NCBI GenBank assembly: GCA_022705425.1
Contig: JAKJEM010000028.1
Coordinates: forward strand, 1-37,608
Source: Planctomycetota bacterium
GTDB lineage: Bacteria; Planctomycetota; Brocadiia; CAIUPP01
DNA length: 37,608 nucleotides
Reading direction: 5' to 3'
Shown: positions 8,603 to 17,200 of the stretch, piece by piece
How the letters are laid out: every line of letters begins with the position of its first letter
Position numbering within the stretch: position 1 is the stretch's first letter
The notes under the pieces: generated by a model
Database searches by the model: none
Told to the model about the DNA's origin: nothing
What the model saw: the letters and a program-made list of their open reading frames with translations, nothing else
Program-made: the position numbers and the translations under genes

Positions 8603-11600
8603 ATGTCGAATCCACTTGAAGTCTATCTCAAGGACTTGTGCGAGATTCATTCAACCGGGGCTGCCGTTGCCGAAACGTCCTATTACCCCGCCCTGTCGAA
8701 TCTGCTGAATGAAACCGGCAAGAGCCTGAAACCCAAGGTCCGTTGTGTTGTCAACCCGGCCAATCGCGGGGCGGGACTGCCGGACGTTGGGCTATTCACG
8801 GCGGAACAGATTCGGAAGAACGATCCGAACCCGATGCAAGGCCAGCTTCCCGCGCGGGGCGTAGTGGAAGTCAAAGGCCCTGCCGAAGACGTGGCCAAGG
8901 TTGCCCAAAGCGAGCAGGTGAAGCGGTACTCCGCCAAGTACGGCGTTGTCCTTGTGACGAACTACCGCGATTTCCTGCTGCTTGGGCGCGACGCCCAAGG
9001 CAACCCCTTGCCGATGGAATCGTACACGCTGGCCGACACGGAAGCGGCCTTCTGGCAACTTGCGGCGCATCCGAAGGCTGCCGCCGATTGGCAGGGGGCG
9101 CGCTTCTGCGAATACCTGGCCCGCGTCATGCAGTCCAATGCGCCCCTCTCCGCCCCGCAAGACCTGGCCTGGTTTCTGGCCTCCTATGCGCGCGACGCCA
9201 AGGCCCGCGTTGAAGCCCACAAAGACCTTGCCGCCCTGGCCGCCGTCCGCAACGCCCTGGAAGAAGCCCTGGGCATGAAGTTTTCCGGCGACAAGGGGGA
9301 GCATTTCTTCCGTTCAACGCTGGTACAGACGATCTTCTACGGCGTCTTTTCGGCCTGGGTGCTCTGGCATCGGGAGCAAGCCGGTGTGGCCCAGCCGCCC
9401 GCGGCTGGGAAGACAGGCCCTCTCACCGCCGGGGGCGGCGGTGCCACACAGGACAAGTTTGACTGGCGCGTGAGCGCCTTTTCCTTGCGCGTGCCCTTTA
9501 TCCGCGCCCTGTATGAGCAAGTCGCCACCCCGAAGAAGTTGGGCGACCTGGGGCTTGTGGAGGTCCTGGACTGGACAACCGCCGCCCTGAACCGCGTGGA
9601 CCGCGCCGCCTTCTTCCAGAAGTTTCAGGACGAACACGCCGTACAGTATTTCTATGAGCCGTTCCTTGAAGCCTTTGACCCGGAGTTGCGGAAGGAATTG
9701 GGCGTCTGGTACACGCCGCCGGAAATCGTCAAGTATCAGGTGGCCCGCGTGGATACCGTCCTCCGCAACGAATTGGGGCTTGCCGACGGCCTGGCCGATC
9801 CCAGCGTTGTAGTCCTGGACCCCTGCTGCGGGACCGCCGCCTATCTGGTGGAAGTGCTGAGGAAGATTGCCGAAACGCTGAAAGCCAAGGGCGGCGACGC
9901 CCTGATTGCTTCCGACTTGAAGAAGGCGGCCATGACGCGGGTCTTCGGCTTTGAGATTCTGCCCGCGCCCTTCGTGGTGTCGCACCTGCAATTGGGGTTG
10001 ATGCTTTACGGCTTGGGCGCGCCGCTGTCCGACGGCAGTCATGTGGCACAGCCGCCCTCGGCTGTGCGTCATTCATCACAGCCGGGGGCGGCTGTGCCAC
10101 ATGGGGGATCACAGCCGGGGGCGGCTGTGCCACATGGGGGATCACAGCCGGGGGCGGCTGTGCCACATTGGGGGTCACAGCCGGGGGCGGTTGTGCCACA
10201 CCGGCCCAAGGAACCCGAGCGCGTCGGCGTGTACCTGACGAACTCCCTGACGGGTTGGGAGCCGCCGAAGGAACCGAAACAGACGGTCCTTGGCTTCATG
10301 GAAGAGCTGCAACAGGAAAAGGACGCCGCCGAAAAGGTGAAGCGCGAAGCGCGCGTGCTTGTGATCCTTGGCAACCCGCCGTACAACGCCTTCGCCGGCG
10401 TCAGTCCCGAAGAAGAGCAAGGACTTGTGGAGCCGTACAAGAAGGGCTTGAACGCCGCCCCCGCCGCCGGCGGGTGGGGGATCAAGAAGTTCAACCTGGA
10501 CGATCTGTATATCCGCTTCTTCCGCCTGGCCGAGCGGCGAATTGTGGAGATGAACAAGCCGGCGCAAGGCGTTGTTTCGTTCATCTCCAATCACTCCTAC
10601 CTGAGCGACCCGTCCTTTGTTGTCATGCGGCAACGCTTCCTGGCTGAGTTTGACACCTTGTGGTTCGACGGCATGAACGGCGACAGCCGGGAAACCGGCA
10701 AACTGACCCCGGAAGGAGAGCCGGACCCATCCGTGTTTTCCACGGAGTACAACCACGAAGGGATCCGGGTTGGAACGGCAGTTTGCGTCATGGTTCGCCG
10801 GGGCAGGTCGTCCGATAGGGTGTCGCTGCGCTCGGCAATGCGGGCCGAAACAGATCTGCGACCTGGGGCAGCACAGGCCGATGTGGCACAGCCGCCCTCG
10901 GCTGTGGAACCCGATGTGGCACAGCCGCTCTCGGCTGTGGAATCCGATGTGGCACAGCCGCCCTCGGCTGTGGAATGTGTCAGGAAGGGCAAGGTCTTCT
11001 TCCGGCAGTTCTGGGGTGTCGGAAAGCGACAGGAGCTTCTGGACAGTATTGATGCACAGCCGAGGGCGGCTGTGCCACGTTACGTAACGGCGACGCCCAG
11101 CAAGGAAAACCGCTATTCCTTCCGCCCGGAAGAAGTGTCCGCCGCGTACAACGCATGGCCGAAACTGCCGGACTTGTGCGAAGTTGCGCCAAGCAACGGC
11201 CTAATGGAGAAACGCGGCGGGGCGCTGATTGACATGGACCGGGCCGCCCTGGAAGCCCGGATGAAAGACTACTTCAACGCCGGCCTATCATGGGATGATT
11301 ACAAGGCGCGACAAACGGCCCTTGTAGAAACGCAAGCCCGTTTTGACCCGGCGGCGGCGCGTAAGAAGGCCCTGGCCGCCGAAGGGTTTGACGCCAAGCG
11401 GCTTCTTCGCTATGCCTTGCGCCCATTTGAGGTCCGTTGGTGCTACTACACTGGCGTAAGGCCGGTTTGGAATGAACCGCGCCCGGCGCTATGGGAGCAA
11501 TGCTTTGAGGGCAATGCGTTTCTCATGTGCCGCCCCGCCGGCGTTGCCAATCCCGAAGGCATCCCCTTCTTCTTCACCGGCTGCCTTGGTGACAATGACT

Positions 11601-13285
11601 TCTTGCGCGGACATGCCTATTACTTCCCGCTACGCTTGGCCGCGAGCGCCAAGGGCAAAACTGCGACCGGCCAATCGTCCTTTCTCAATGAATCCGGTGT
11701 GGCACAGCCGCCCTCGGCTGTGCGAGCAATGAACGGCCCACAGGCGCCGCCGCCTATGCCACACCCGACGGCGAATCTTTCCGCCGCCGCCCGCGCATAC
11801 CTGGCCGCACTGGGAGTCAAGGACATTGACGGTGTGGCACAGCCGCCCTCGGCTGTGCGTCATTCATCACAGCCGGGGGCGGCTGTGCGTCATTCATCAC
11901 AGCCGGGGGCGGCTGTGCCACATCGGGGAGCACAGGCGGGGACGGGTGTGCCACATACGACGGCGGCCTCGGCTGTGCTTTCCGCCAAGTGCTCTCCCGC
12001 CGAGTATCGAAGGAACCTCCCGCACATCCAGTCGGCAGAGAAGCCGATCTATGTCACCTTTTCCACCTTCAAGCGGTGGACCTTGCCGGAGTCGGCCCGC
12101 GGCCTGGTGCTGCGGCATTGCCTTCATGACCACGGCAAGAAGTACTGGCTCCACGCGGCCATCGTCATGCCCGATCATGTTCACATGATCCTGAGTGCCT
12201 ATCGAGACGCCGCTGGACGGCCCTTCGGTCTGCCCGAGATACTGAGTGGTGTCAAAGGCGCTTCGGCGCATGCCATTAACAAGCTCCTGAAACGAAAGGG
12301 GCATGTCTGGCAGGATGAGTCCTTTGACCATGTCCTTCGCTCGGACGAGAACCTTGCAGCCAAGGAGGAGTACGTACGGAACAACCCTGTTCGGACGGGG
12401 TTTGTGCCGCGTGCGGAGGATTGGCCGTGGTTCTGGGGGGAATGGATGGATTCGATGGCAGCGACAGCCGAGGGCGGCTGTGCCACATCGGCGGCGACAG
12501 CCGAGGGCGGCTGTGCCACACCGGCGGTCACAGCCGAGGGCGGCTGTGCCACATATGAGATGATATGGCTTCACGCCCTGGCCGTGGGGTACAGCCCGGC
12601 GTACCTGGCGGAAAACGCCGACGGCATCCGGCGCGACTGGCCGCGCATTCCGCTGCCCGACACGCGCAAGGCGCTGGAAGCGTCCGCCGCCTTGGGGCGG
12701 CAAGTGGCGGCCCTGCTCGATACCGAAGCGGACGTGCCCGGCGTGACCACCGGCGACTTGGAGCCGATCATCCGAACCGTGGGCGTGTTGACGAAGGTGG
12801 GGGGCGGGAACCTGAACCCGGACGCGGCGGACCTGGCCGTAACCGCCGGTTGGGGACACGCGGGCAAGGAAGGCGTGACGATGCCCGCCAAGGGGCGGAT
12901 TGTGCGCCGCCCCTATGGCAAGGACGAACTGGACGCCCTGCGCAACGCCGCCGAAGCGCGCGGGCTTTCGCTGAGCAAGGTTATCGCCCTGCTGGGCGCG
13001 GAGACATGCGACGTTTACTTGAATGAGAAGGCCTACTGGAAGAACATCCCCGCGAACGTGTGGGAGTTTTACATCGGCGGGTATCAGGTTATCAAGAAGT
13101 GGCTTTCGTACCGCGAAGAGAAGTTGCTTGGCCGCGCCTTGAAGGCGGAAGAGGCGCGCGAAGTAACCGGCATGGCCCGCCGGTTGACGCGGATCGTCCT
13201 TCTGCAACCGACGCTCGACGCGAACTATCAGCTTGCCGCTAAGCACGCCTACGCCTGGCCGAAGCATAGCCGTGGGGATTCCTGA
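8603..13285 (+). CDS. type ISP/IIG-like restriction-modification protein with in-frame REPs and RAYT
   Basis: One uninterrupted frame of 1560 codons. The N-terminal nuclease-like region has GLPDVGL (about 58-64) and VEVKG (88-92), a PD-(D/E)XK pattern. Methyltransferase motif I is DPCCGTAAY (about 407) and motif IV is NPPY (about 590), giving N6-adenine methylation. The type ISP C-terminal part starts near LRPFEVRWCYYTG and resumes after the insertion at YEMIWLHALAVGYSPAYLAENADG (about 1317-1560). No helicase motor is present between nuclease and methylase, unlike classical type ISP, so a type IIG-like enzyme is likely. Translated palindromic repeats interrupt the protein near residues 261-283, 480-533, 760-790, 818-826, 1032-1055, 1077-1125 and 1287-1317, and a RAYT domain occupies about 1130-1285. 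The repeats seem to fall between conserved blocks, so the enzyme may still work; that is inference. Confidence 0.85.
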   Translation: MSNPLEVYLKDLCEIHSTGAAVAETSYYPALSNLLNETGKSLKPKVRCVVNPANRGAGLPDVGLFTAEQIRKNDPNPMQGQLPARGVVEVKGPAEDVAKVAQSEQVKRYSAKYGVVLVTNYRDFLLLGRDAQGNPLPMESYTLADTEAAFWQLAAHPKAAADWQGARFCEYLARVMQSNAPLSAPQDLAWFLASYARDAKARVEAHKDLAALAAVRNALEEALGMKFSGDKGEHFFRSTLVQTIFYGVFSAWVLWHREQAGVAQPPAAGKTGPLTAGGGGATQDKFDWRVSAFSLRVPFIRALYEQVATPKKLGDLGLVEVLDWTTAALNRVDRAAFFQKFQDEHAVQYFYEPFLEAFDPELRKELGVWYTPPEIVKYQVARVDTVLRNELGLADGLADPSVVVLDPCCGTAAYLVEVLRKIAETLKAKGGDALIASDLKKAAMTRVFGFEILPAPFVVSHLQLGLMLYGLGAPLSDGSHVAQPPSAVRHSSQPGAAVPHGGSQPGAAVPHGGSQPGAAVPHWGSQPGAVVPHRPKEPERVGVYLTNSLTGWEPPKEPKQTVLGFMEELQQEKDAAEKVKREARVLVILGNPPYNAFAGVSPEEEQGLVEPYKKGLNAAPAAGGWGIKKFNLDDLYIRFFRLAERRIVEMNKPAQGVVSFISNHSYLSDPSFVVMRQRFLAEFDTLWFDGMNGDSRETGKLTPEGEPDPSVFSTEYNHEGIRVGTAVCVMVRRGRSSDRVSLRSAMRAETDLRPGAAQADVAQPPSAVEPDVAQPLSAVESDVAQPPSAVECVRKGKVFFRQFWGVGKRQELLDSIDAQPRAAVPRYVTATPSKENRYSFRPEEVSAAYNAWPKLPDLCEVAPSNGLMEKRGGALIDMDRAALEARMKDYFNAGLSWDDYKARQTALVETQARFDPAAARKKALAAEGFDAKRLLRYALRPFEVRWCYYTGVRPVWNEPRPALWEQCFEGNAFLMCRPAGVANPEGIPFFFTGCLGDNDFLRGHAYYFPLRLAASAKGKTATGQSSFLNESGVAQPPSAVRAMNGPQAPPPMPHPTANLSAAARAYLAALGVKDIDGVAQPPSAVRHSSQPGAAVRHSSQPGAAVPHRGAQAGTGVPHTTAASAVLSAKCSPAEYRRNLPHIQSAEKPIYVTFSTFKRWTLPESARGLVLRHCLHDHGKKYWLHAAIVMPDHVHMILSAYRDAAGRPFGLPEILSGVKGASAHAINKLLKRKGHVWQDESFDHVLRSDENLAAKEEYVRNNPVRTGFVPRAEDWPWFWGEWMDSMAATAEGGCATSAATAEGGCATPAVTAEGGCATYEMIWLHALAVGYSPAYLAENADGIRRDWPRIPLPDTRKALEASAALGRQVAALLDTEADVPGVTTGDLEPIIRTVGVLTKVGGGNLNPDAADLAVTAGWGHAGKEGVTMPAKGRIVRRPYGKDELDALRNAAEARGLSLSKVIALLGAETCDVYLNEKAYWKNIPANVWEFYIGGYQVIKKWLSYREEKLLGRALKAEEAREVTGMARRLTRIVLLQPTLDANYQLAAKHAYAWPKHSRGDS
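9383..9449 (+). repeat. REP-like inverted pair, in frame
   Basis: Two diverged REP copies in opposite orientation. The outer ends GTGTGGC (9384-9390) and GCCACAC (9443-9449) are inverted repeats, and each half has its own GC-rich hairpin (CAGCCGCCCGCGGCTGG and ACCGCCGGGGGCGGCGGT). It is translated as GVAQPPAAGKTGPL and TAGGGGAT, between the nuclease region and the methyltransferase core. The sequence divergence suggests this is an old insertion. Confidence 0.75.
10042..10200 (+). repeat. REP-like array: one forward copy and four reverse copies, 33-bp period
   Basis: One forward copy (10042-10066; TGTGGCACAGCCG then CCCTCGGCTGTG) is followed by four reverse copies starting at 10077, 10110, 10143 and 10176. 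These are exactly 33 bp apart, with 8-bp spacers close to TGGGGGAT. It is translated as VAQPPSAV and then SQPGAAVPH units of 11 residues. The array separates LYGLGAPLSDG from ERVGVYLTNSLTGW, which normally lie close together in type ISP enzymes. Near-identity of the units indicates recent tandem amplification. Confidence 0.9.
10882..10972 (+). repeat. REP-like array: three forward copies, 33-bp period
   Basis: Forward copies start at 10882, 10915 and 10948, again exactly 33 bp apart, with spacers close to GAACCCGA. They are translated as DVAQPPSAVEP, DVAQPLSAVES and DVAQPPSAVEC. The middle copy has one C-to-T change. The array lies before the KVFFRQFWG block of the methyltransferase. Confidence 0.9.
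11055..11078 (+). repeat. single REP-like copy, reverse orientation
   Basis: A single reverse copy (CACAGCCGAGGGCGG then CTGTGCCAC), translated as AQPRAAVPR between LLDSID and YVTATPSKENRYSF of the restriction-modification protein. Confidence 0.85.
11696..11765 (+). repeat. REP-like inverted pair, in frame
   Basis: A forward copy at 11698-11722 and a degenerate reverse copy at 11739-11764. The outer ends GGTGTGGCA and TGCCACACC are perfect inverted repeats 70 bp apart end to end. This is the same head-to-head arrangement as at 9383-9449, resembling a bacterial interspersed mosaic element built from two REPs. It is translated as GVAQPPSAVRAMNGP and QAPPPMPHP. Confidence 0.8.
11833..11976 (+). 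repeat. REP-like cluster upstream of the RAYT domain
   Basis: One forward copy (11833-11857), reverse copies at 11868-11887 (truncated), 11898-11922 and 11931-11955 (diverged), and a degenerate end at about 11958-11976. A CGTCATTCAT linker follows two of the copies and also follows the forward copy at 10042, showing that whole repeat-plus-linker units were copied between sites. The last degenerate copy contains an in-frame GTG (11975) that could start an independent RAYT. Confidence 0.85.
12463..12553 (+). repeat. REP-like array downstream of the RAYT: three reverse copies, 33-bp period
   Basis: Reverse copies start at 12463, 12496 and 12529, again exactly 33 bp apart. They are translated as TAEGGCATSAA, TAEGGCATPAV and TAEGGCATYE. 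This is a different reading frame of the palindrome from the SQPGAAVPH frame used at 10077-10200, showing that the repeat is open in more than one frame in the same orientation. Confidence 0.9.
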
Positions 13286-13384
13286 TCGAGGTGAGAAGCG
13301 ATGTTCGGTCGCGCGGGGGCGCGGCGGGAATCGCCCGGCGCAGTGCGCTGCCCGCGCGCAGCGCCGCCGCGGATCTCCCTCGCA

Positions 13385-14263
13385 TCACATCGTCAACCGC
13401 CACGCGTCGTTGGTGAGGGGCCAGGAGTTGCCGGCGATCACCCACAGGCTGCCGTTGAAGACGAAGGGGCTGGGTTCGTGGCGGGGGGAGAAGATGGGGT
13501 CGGAGATGCACGGCTGCCAGGTCAGGCCGTCCTGGGTGTGCCAGGCCTCGGCGAAGTTGACCTTCTCGCGGTTGCTGAAGCCGCCGAGAATCCAGAGGCG
13601 TTCGGCGTATTCGACGGCGACAAACCACATGCGCGGCGCCCAGGGGGCCCCGGCGGCCACGCGCGTCCAGTGTGCGCCGTCTTCGGAGCGCCAGACGTCG
13701 TTGTGCGTCGTGTACTTGGGGTAGTGCTTTTCCGGCGGTTCGCTGCGCTGTTGCGTGGCGCCGCCGATCAGCCACAGGGCGTTGCGATAGACGGCCACGG
13801 CGGCGCCGTAGCGCGGCCCGAAGGGGGCTTCGGCGGCGGCGCAGTCCCAATGGACGCCGTCCTCGCTGTGCCAGACGTCCGGGCCGCTGCCGAGCTGCCA
13901 GAGGCGGTCCTTGAAGACGACCAGTTCGCCATAGCCCCGGACGCCGAAGGGGGTGCGGGGGTTGACGAGCTTCCAGTCGAGTCCGTCGTCGGAGTTCCAC
14001 ACGCTGCCCTTGACGGCCCAGAGTTTGTTGCGATAGACGGCGAGTTCGCTGTAGCCGTCGTAGGGGGTCTTGTCGAGGACGCGCGTCCACTGGACGCCGT
14101 CGGCGGAGCGCCAGAGGTCGCGTTCGAGGACGTCGCCGTGGACATAGCCGTTGCTGAGCCACATGAGGCCGCGGAAGACGGCCGGTTCGGCCGTGTCGCG
14201 GATGCTGAAGGCGCAGGCCGGGGACATCAACTGCCACGCGGGCGCGGCGGCGCAAGGTTGCAT
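13385..14263 (-). CDS. kelch-like beta-propeller protein
   Basis: 292 residues from the ATG at 14263, chosen because AAAGGAA lies just upstream; a longer frame to 14317 would overlap the end of the PcRGLX-like gene. The protein consists of about six repeats of roughly 45-50 residues of the form DLWRSADGVQWTRV, VWNSDDGLDWKLV, VWHSEDGVHWDCA and VWRSEDGAHWTRV, alternating with GxAVAVYRNALWLIGG-type strands. This is a kelch/Asp-box style propeller. No signal peptide is apparent, so location is uncertain. It is the second gene of a minus-strand pair, 17 bp after the stop of the secreted PcRGLX-like protein. A glycan-binding or structural role is possible, but nothing in the sequence shows catalysis. 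Confidence 0.8.
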   Translation of the reverse strand: MQPCAAAPAWQLMSPACAFSIRDTAEPAVFRGLMWLSNGYVHGDVLERDLWRSADGVQWTRVLDKTPYDGYSELAVYRNKLWAVKGSVWNSDDGLDWKLVNPRTPFGVRGYGELVVFKDRLWQLGSGPDVWHSEDGVHWDCAAAEAPFGPRYGAAVAVYRNALWLIGGATQQRSEPPEKHYPKYTTHNDVWRSEDGAHWTRVAAGAPWAPRMWFVAVEYAERLWILGGFSNREKVNFAEAWHTQDGLTWQPCISDPIFSPRHEPSPFVFNGSLWVIAGNSWPLTNDAWRLTM

Positions 14264-14280
14264 GGGTGTTCCTTTCCGGG

Positions 14281-17200
14281 CTACTTGCCCCAGATCTTCT
14301 TCCCGTCCTTTCGCCATTGTTCGAGTTCGGCGTTCCAGTAGTTCTTCCAGGCCGCGCCGCCGAAGAGCACGTCGCCGCTGGCGCCGGCCTCTTCGATGCC
14401 GCTCATGACGAAGGGGACGCCTCCCCAGGTGTAGGCCATGATGACGGGGATGGTGTAGCGCGGCCAGAGGAGCTTGGCATCGAGGGTGGGGGCGGCGGCC
14501 ATGACGCGGCGGTCGCCGGTGAACTTGTAGATCATGTACTGTTCGAGTCCGTGGCCGAGTCCGTGGCGTTTGGCGGTGTTGCCGTCGCCCCAGTGGGCGA
14601 CGAGGCGCTCGCGAACGCGCGGGTCGGCGGCGTACTCATTTACGCGCCACCACAGCATGTAGTTGTAGAAGGGCAGGGCCAGGTGCTCGGTGATCTCGCA
14701 GAAGAGCATCCCGTTGCGGTGGTGGGTGAGCATCTTGAGCATGCGCGGGTCGCGGAGGGTTTGATAGACGAAGAGGGCTTCGCTGAGAGGGGCGGTGGCC
14801 TCGCGCTCGGGGTCGCCGACCCAGGCGTCGCGGTTGAGTTCGCCGGCCCACATGCGGACGAAGTCCAGTCCGCGCGGGTCGCCGGTCAGGAAGTAGTCGT
14901 AGAGCATGTAGTCATAGCAGGCGAAGTGGCAGATGACAAAGCCGTTGCCGCCCCAGTGGAGCAGTCCCTTGGGGTGGTAGGTGGAGGCGCGCTGATGGAA
15001 GGGGGCGATGGGGGGGTCATCGCCGTAGTTGACGGCGTCTATGTCCATGGCGTGGCGGAACTTGGCGGCGGCGAGCCGCCAGGCGCGCGCGTCGCCGCTG
15101 CGGAGGTACTGGTGGTAGAAGGCGCGCGGGTCCTGGTAGTGGCTGTTGCTCCAGCAGCGGTGGAAGGCGCCGGGGTTGGGACGCCAGGCGTCGAAGGCGT
15201 AGTTGTGATAGTCGGGCCAGTTCAACATGCCGTAGTCGTCGAGTTCCTCGGGCTGGCGGATGAAGGAGCGCTCGAAGGTCTCGTCAATGAGCCGTTCGAC
15301 GCCGCCGAAGCGGACGGGGTCCTTCTCGTGGACGGGGCCGATGGCGTTCGTGAAGCGCGTCCATTTCGGATCGGCCACGCCGTGGGGATTGACGTCGAGC
15401 ACCTCGGCGGCGCGGCGCGCGGCCTGGGGGCCGGCGGCGCGCGGGTGCAGGGTGATGTCCATCTCCACGCTCAGCGCCACGCCCTGGGCGTTGGCGTTGT
15501 AGCCGCGCCAGGCCTTCCAGAAGATGAAGGGGCCGAAGGTGTTCGGACGCGCTCCGGTGACCCAGCCCTCGTGCCAGTAGGCGCCGAGCTTGTCGTAGTA
15601 GGACCGGGGCATCTGGAAGGAAAGCTCGCGCCCCTGGTGGGCGGAGAGGAGTTGGATCAGGTGGGGAATCTGGAGCTGGTAATCGAGGGGGAAGACCTCG
15701 CGCCCGTGGACGGGCCAGAGGTAGAGGCCGACGCCGCCGGGGCCGACGTGGAGTTCCTTGGGGTAGAGCTTCCAGAGGTCGCGTCCGGCGAGGGAAAGCC
15801 CGCCGCGCGGCGTGGCGGCGTAGAGCCAGCCCCCCATGCGCGCGAAGTCCGGCCCGGCAGCGCGACCGATCTCCGTCTCGATCGGGCAGCTCTTTGAGTT
15901 CACCTGAATCTGATAGATGCCGCCGGCGGGAAGGGGTCCCTCGGCGATGCCCCCTTCCGCGCCGCCGAAGGCATAGCGCTCGACTCCGGGCAGTCCGAGC
16001 TTGAGGCTGATCTCCCGCACCCGCTGGGCGCGCGAGTCGGCGGTGTTGATCCACGAATGCTTGACTTTGACGGTGGCGCTGTTGCGGGCGAAGAAGAGCC
16101 GGGTCTTGTGGAGGCATTCGCGCGTGTCGCCGGACCGGTACCACCCCTCCGCCACGATGACGGCGCGCTGCGGGCCGGACTCAACGAGCGTGAGGGTCGT
16201 TCCCGCGTGGGCGGCGTTCAGGCGCGCGCGCGTCTGGTTCTCGTACCACAGTCCGTCCTCCGCCCCGGCGCGCACGATCTGCTCCCCGTCCTCGAAGCGC
16301 CCGTTGCCGTCGGCGTCCAGCCAGGCGGCGGAGATCAGGTTGAAGGAACTCTTCGAGAGGAGGAAGCGCGCCGGGCCGGTGGTGACGACGAAGGCCGCGT
16401 CGGTCTCTTCGACGCGCAGGGGGTTCTCCGCCGCCGGGGCGGGTTGGGGGGCGTTCCAGACCAGGCGGTAGCGCGCGGGCCAACCCTGGCGGTAGGTCGC
16501 GTCGAAGGAAACGCCCAGCCAGCGGATCGAGCCGTTGCGGTACCACCGGTCGCGGACATCGAACTGGGCCGGGACGGTAATCCAGTCCTGGCCGGCGGGA
16601 TAGACGGGCTGGCCCTCGGCGTTGACTTGCAGCGTCAGCTTCGAGGTGTCGGCGAACATGCCCTTGGGCAGGGGAACGCCGATGGACACGGGCAGAGCAA
16701 CCTCCGCTTCGCCCAGGCGGGGGTCGTTGAAGAGATTGATGGGGATGGCGCTGAAGGGGTTGCGCGGCGGGCGTTCGCCGGCGTATCGGGTGAAAGGGCG
16801 CTCCCCCTGGCTGATGACCCGTCCCTCGCGCAGCACGGACACGCGCAGGGCGTAGTCGCCGGCCTTCAGCGTGCGCGCGTCGAAGCGGATGCCAACGGCG
16901 CCGGTCCCGGGCTTCTCTTCGAGCAGCGATTCCACCGCCTTCCCGGCGGCGTCGAGGAGTTCGATCTTCAGCGCAAATGCCGATGCCGGCTCGCTGCCGA
17001 AAAGGAGTTCGGCGTAGCCCTCGCCGGCTTCGTCGGCATCGGCATAGCGGGCGCGGTCCAGGTAAACGCGCACGATCGGCGCGCGGAAGGTGCGGGCCCG
17101 GTCCGCCTCGGAGCCGAAGAAGAGCCGCCCCCACTTGTCCGGCGTGGAACTGATGCCGAACCCGCCGCAGGCGCCGCCCCAGGCGCTGAGGGTGGATTCC

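Larger units (their letters stand above)
11833..12553 (+). mobile_element. REP-flanked REP-associated tyrosine transposase (RAYT), in frame with the R-M gene
   Basis: Between REP clusters at 11833-11976 and 12463-12553 the frame encodes a complete Y1/HUH transposase of RAYT (TnpA-REP) type. The N-terminal block is YRRNLPHIQSAEKPIYVTFS. The HUH motif is MPDHVHMIL, with His at codons 1192 and 1194 of the long frame (12176 and 12182). LPEILSGVKGASAHAINK, GHVWQDESFDH and EEYVRNNPVRTG follow, with the catalytic Tyr at codon 1257 (12371), and the domain ends with EDWPWFWGEW. All expected RAYT blocks are present, so the enzyme looks intact. There is no stop on either side and no good ribosome site; a GTG at 11975 could give an independent product. 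In this family the enzyme recognises and nicks REP hairpins. Here it lies in a loop between GVKDID and YEMIWLHALAVGY of the host enzyme. Confidence 0.85.

Noticed and set aside
10077..10200. CRISPR-like regular repeats
   Set aside because: Units are 25-bp palindromes with 8-bp near-identical spacers, lie in a coding frame, and no cas genes are present.
13286..13384. Terminator between the convergent R-M and propeller genes
   Set aside because: There are GC-rich hairpins (around 13337-13370) but no T tract on either strand, so an intrinsic terminator is not supported.
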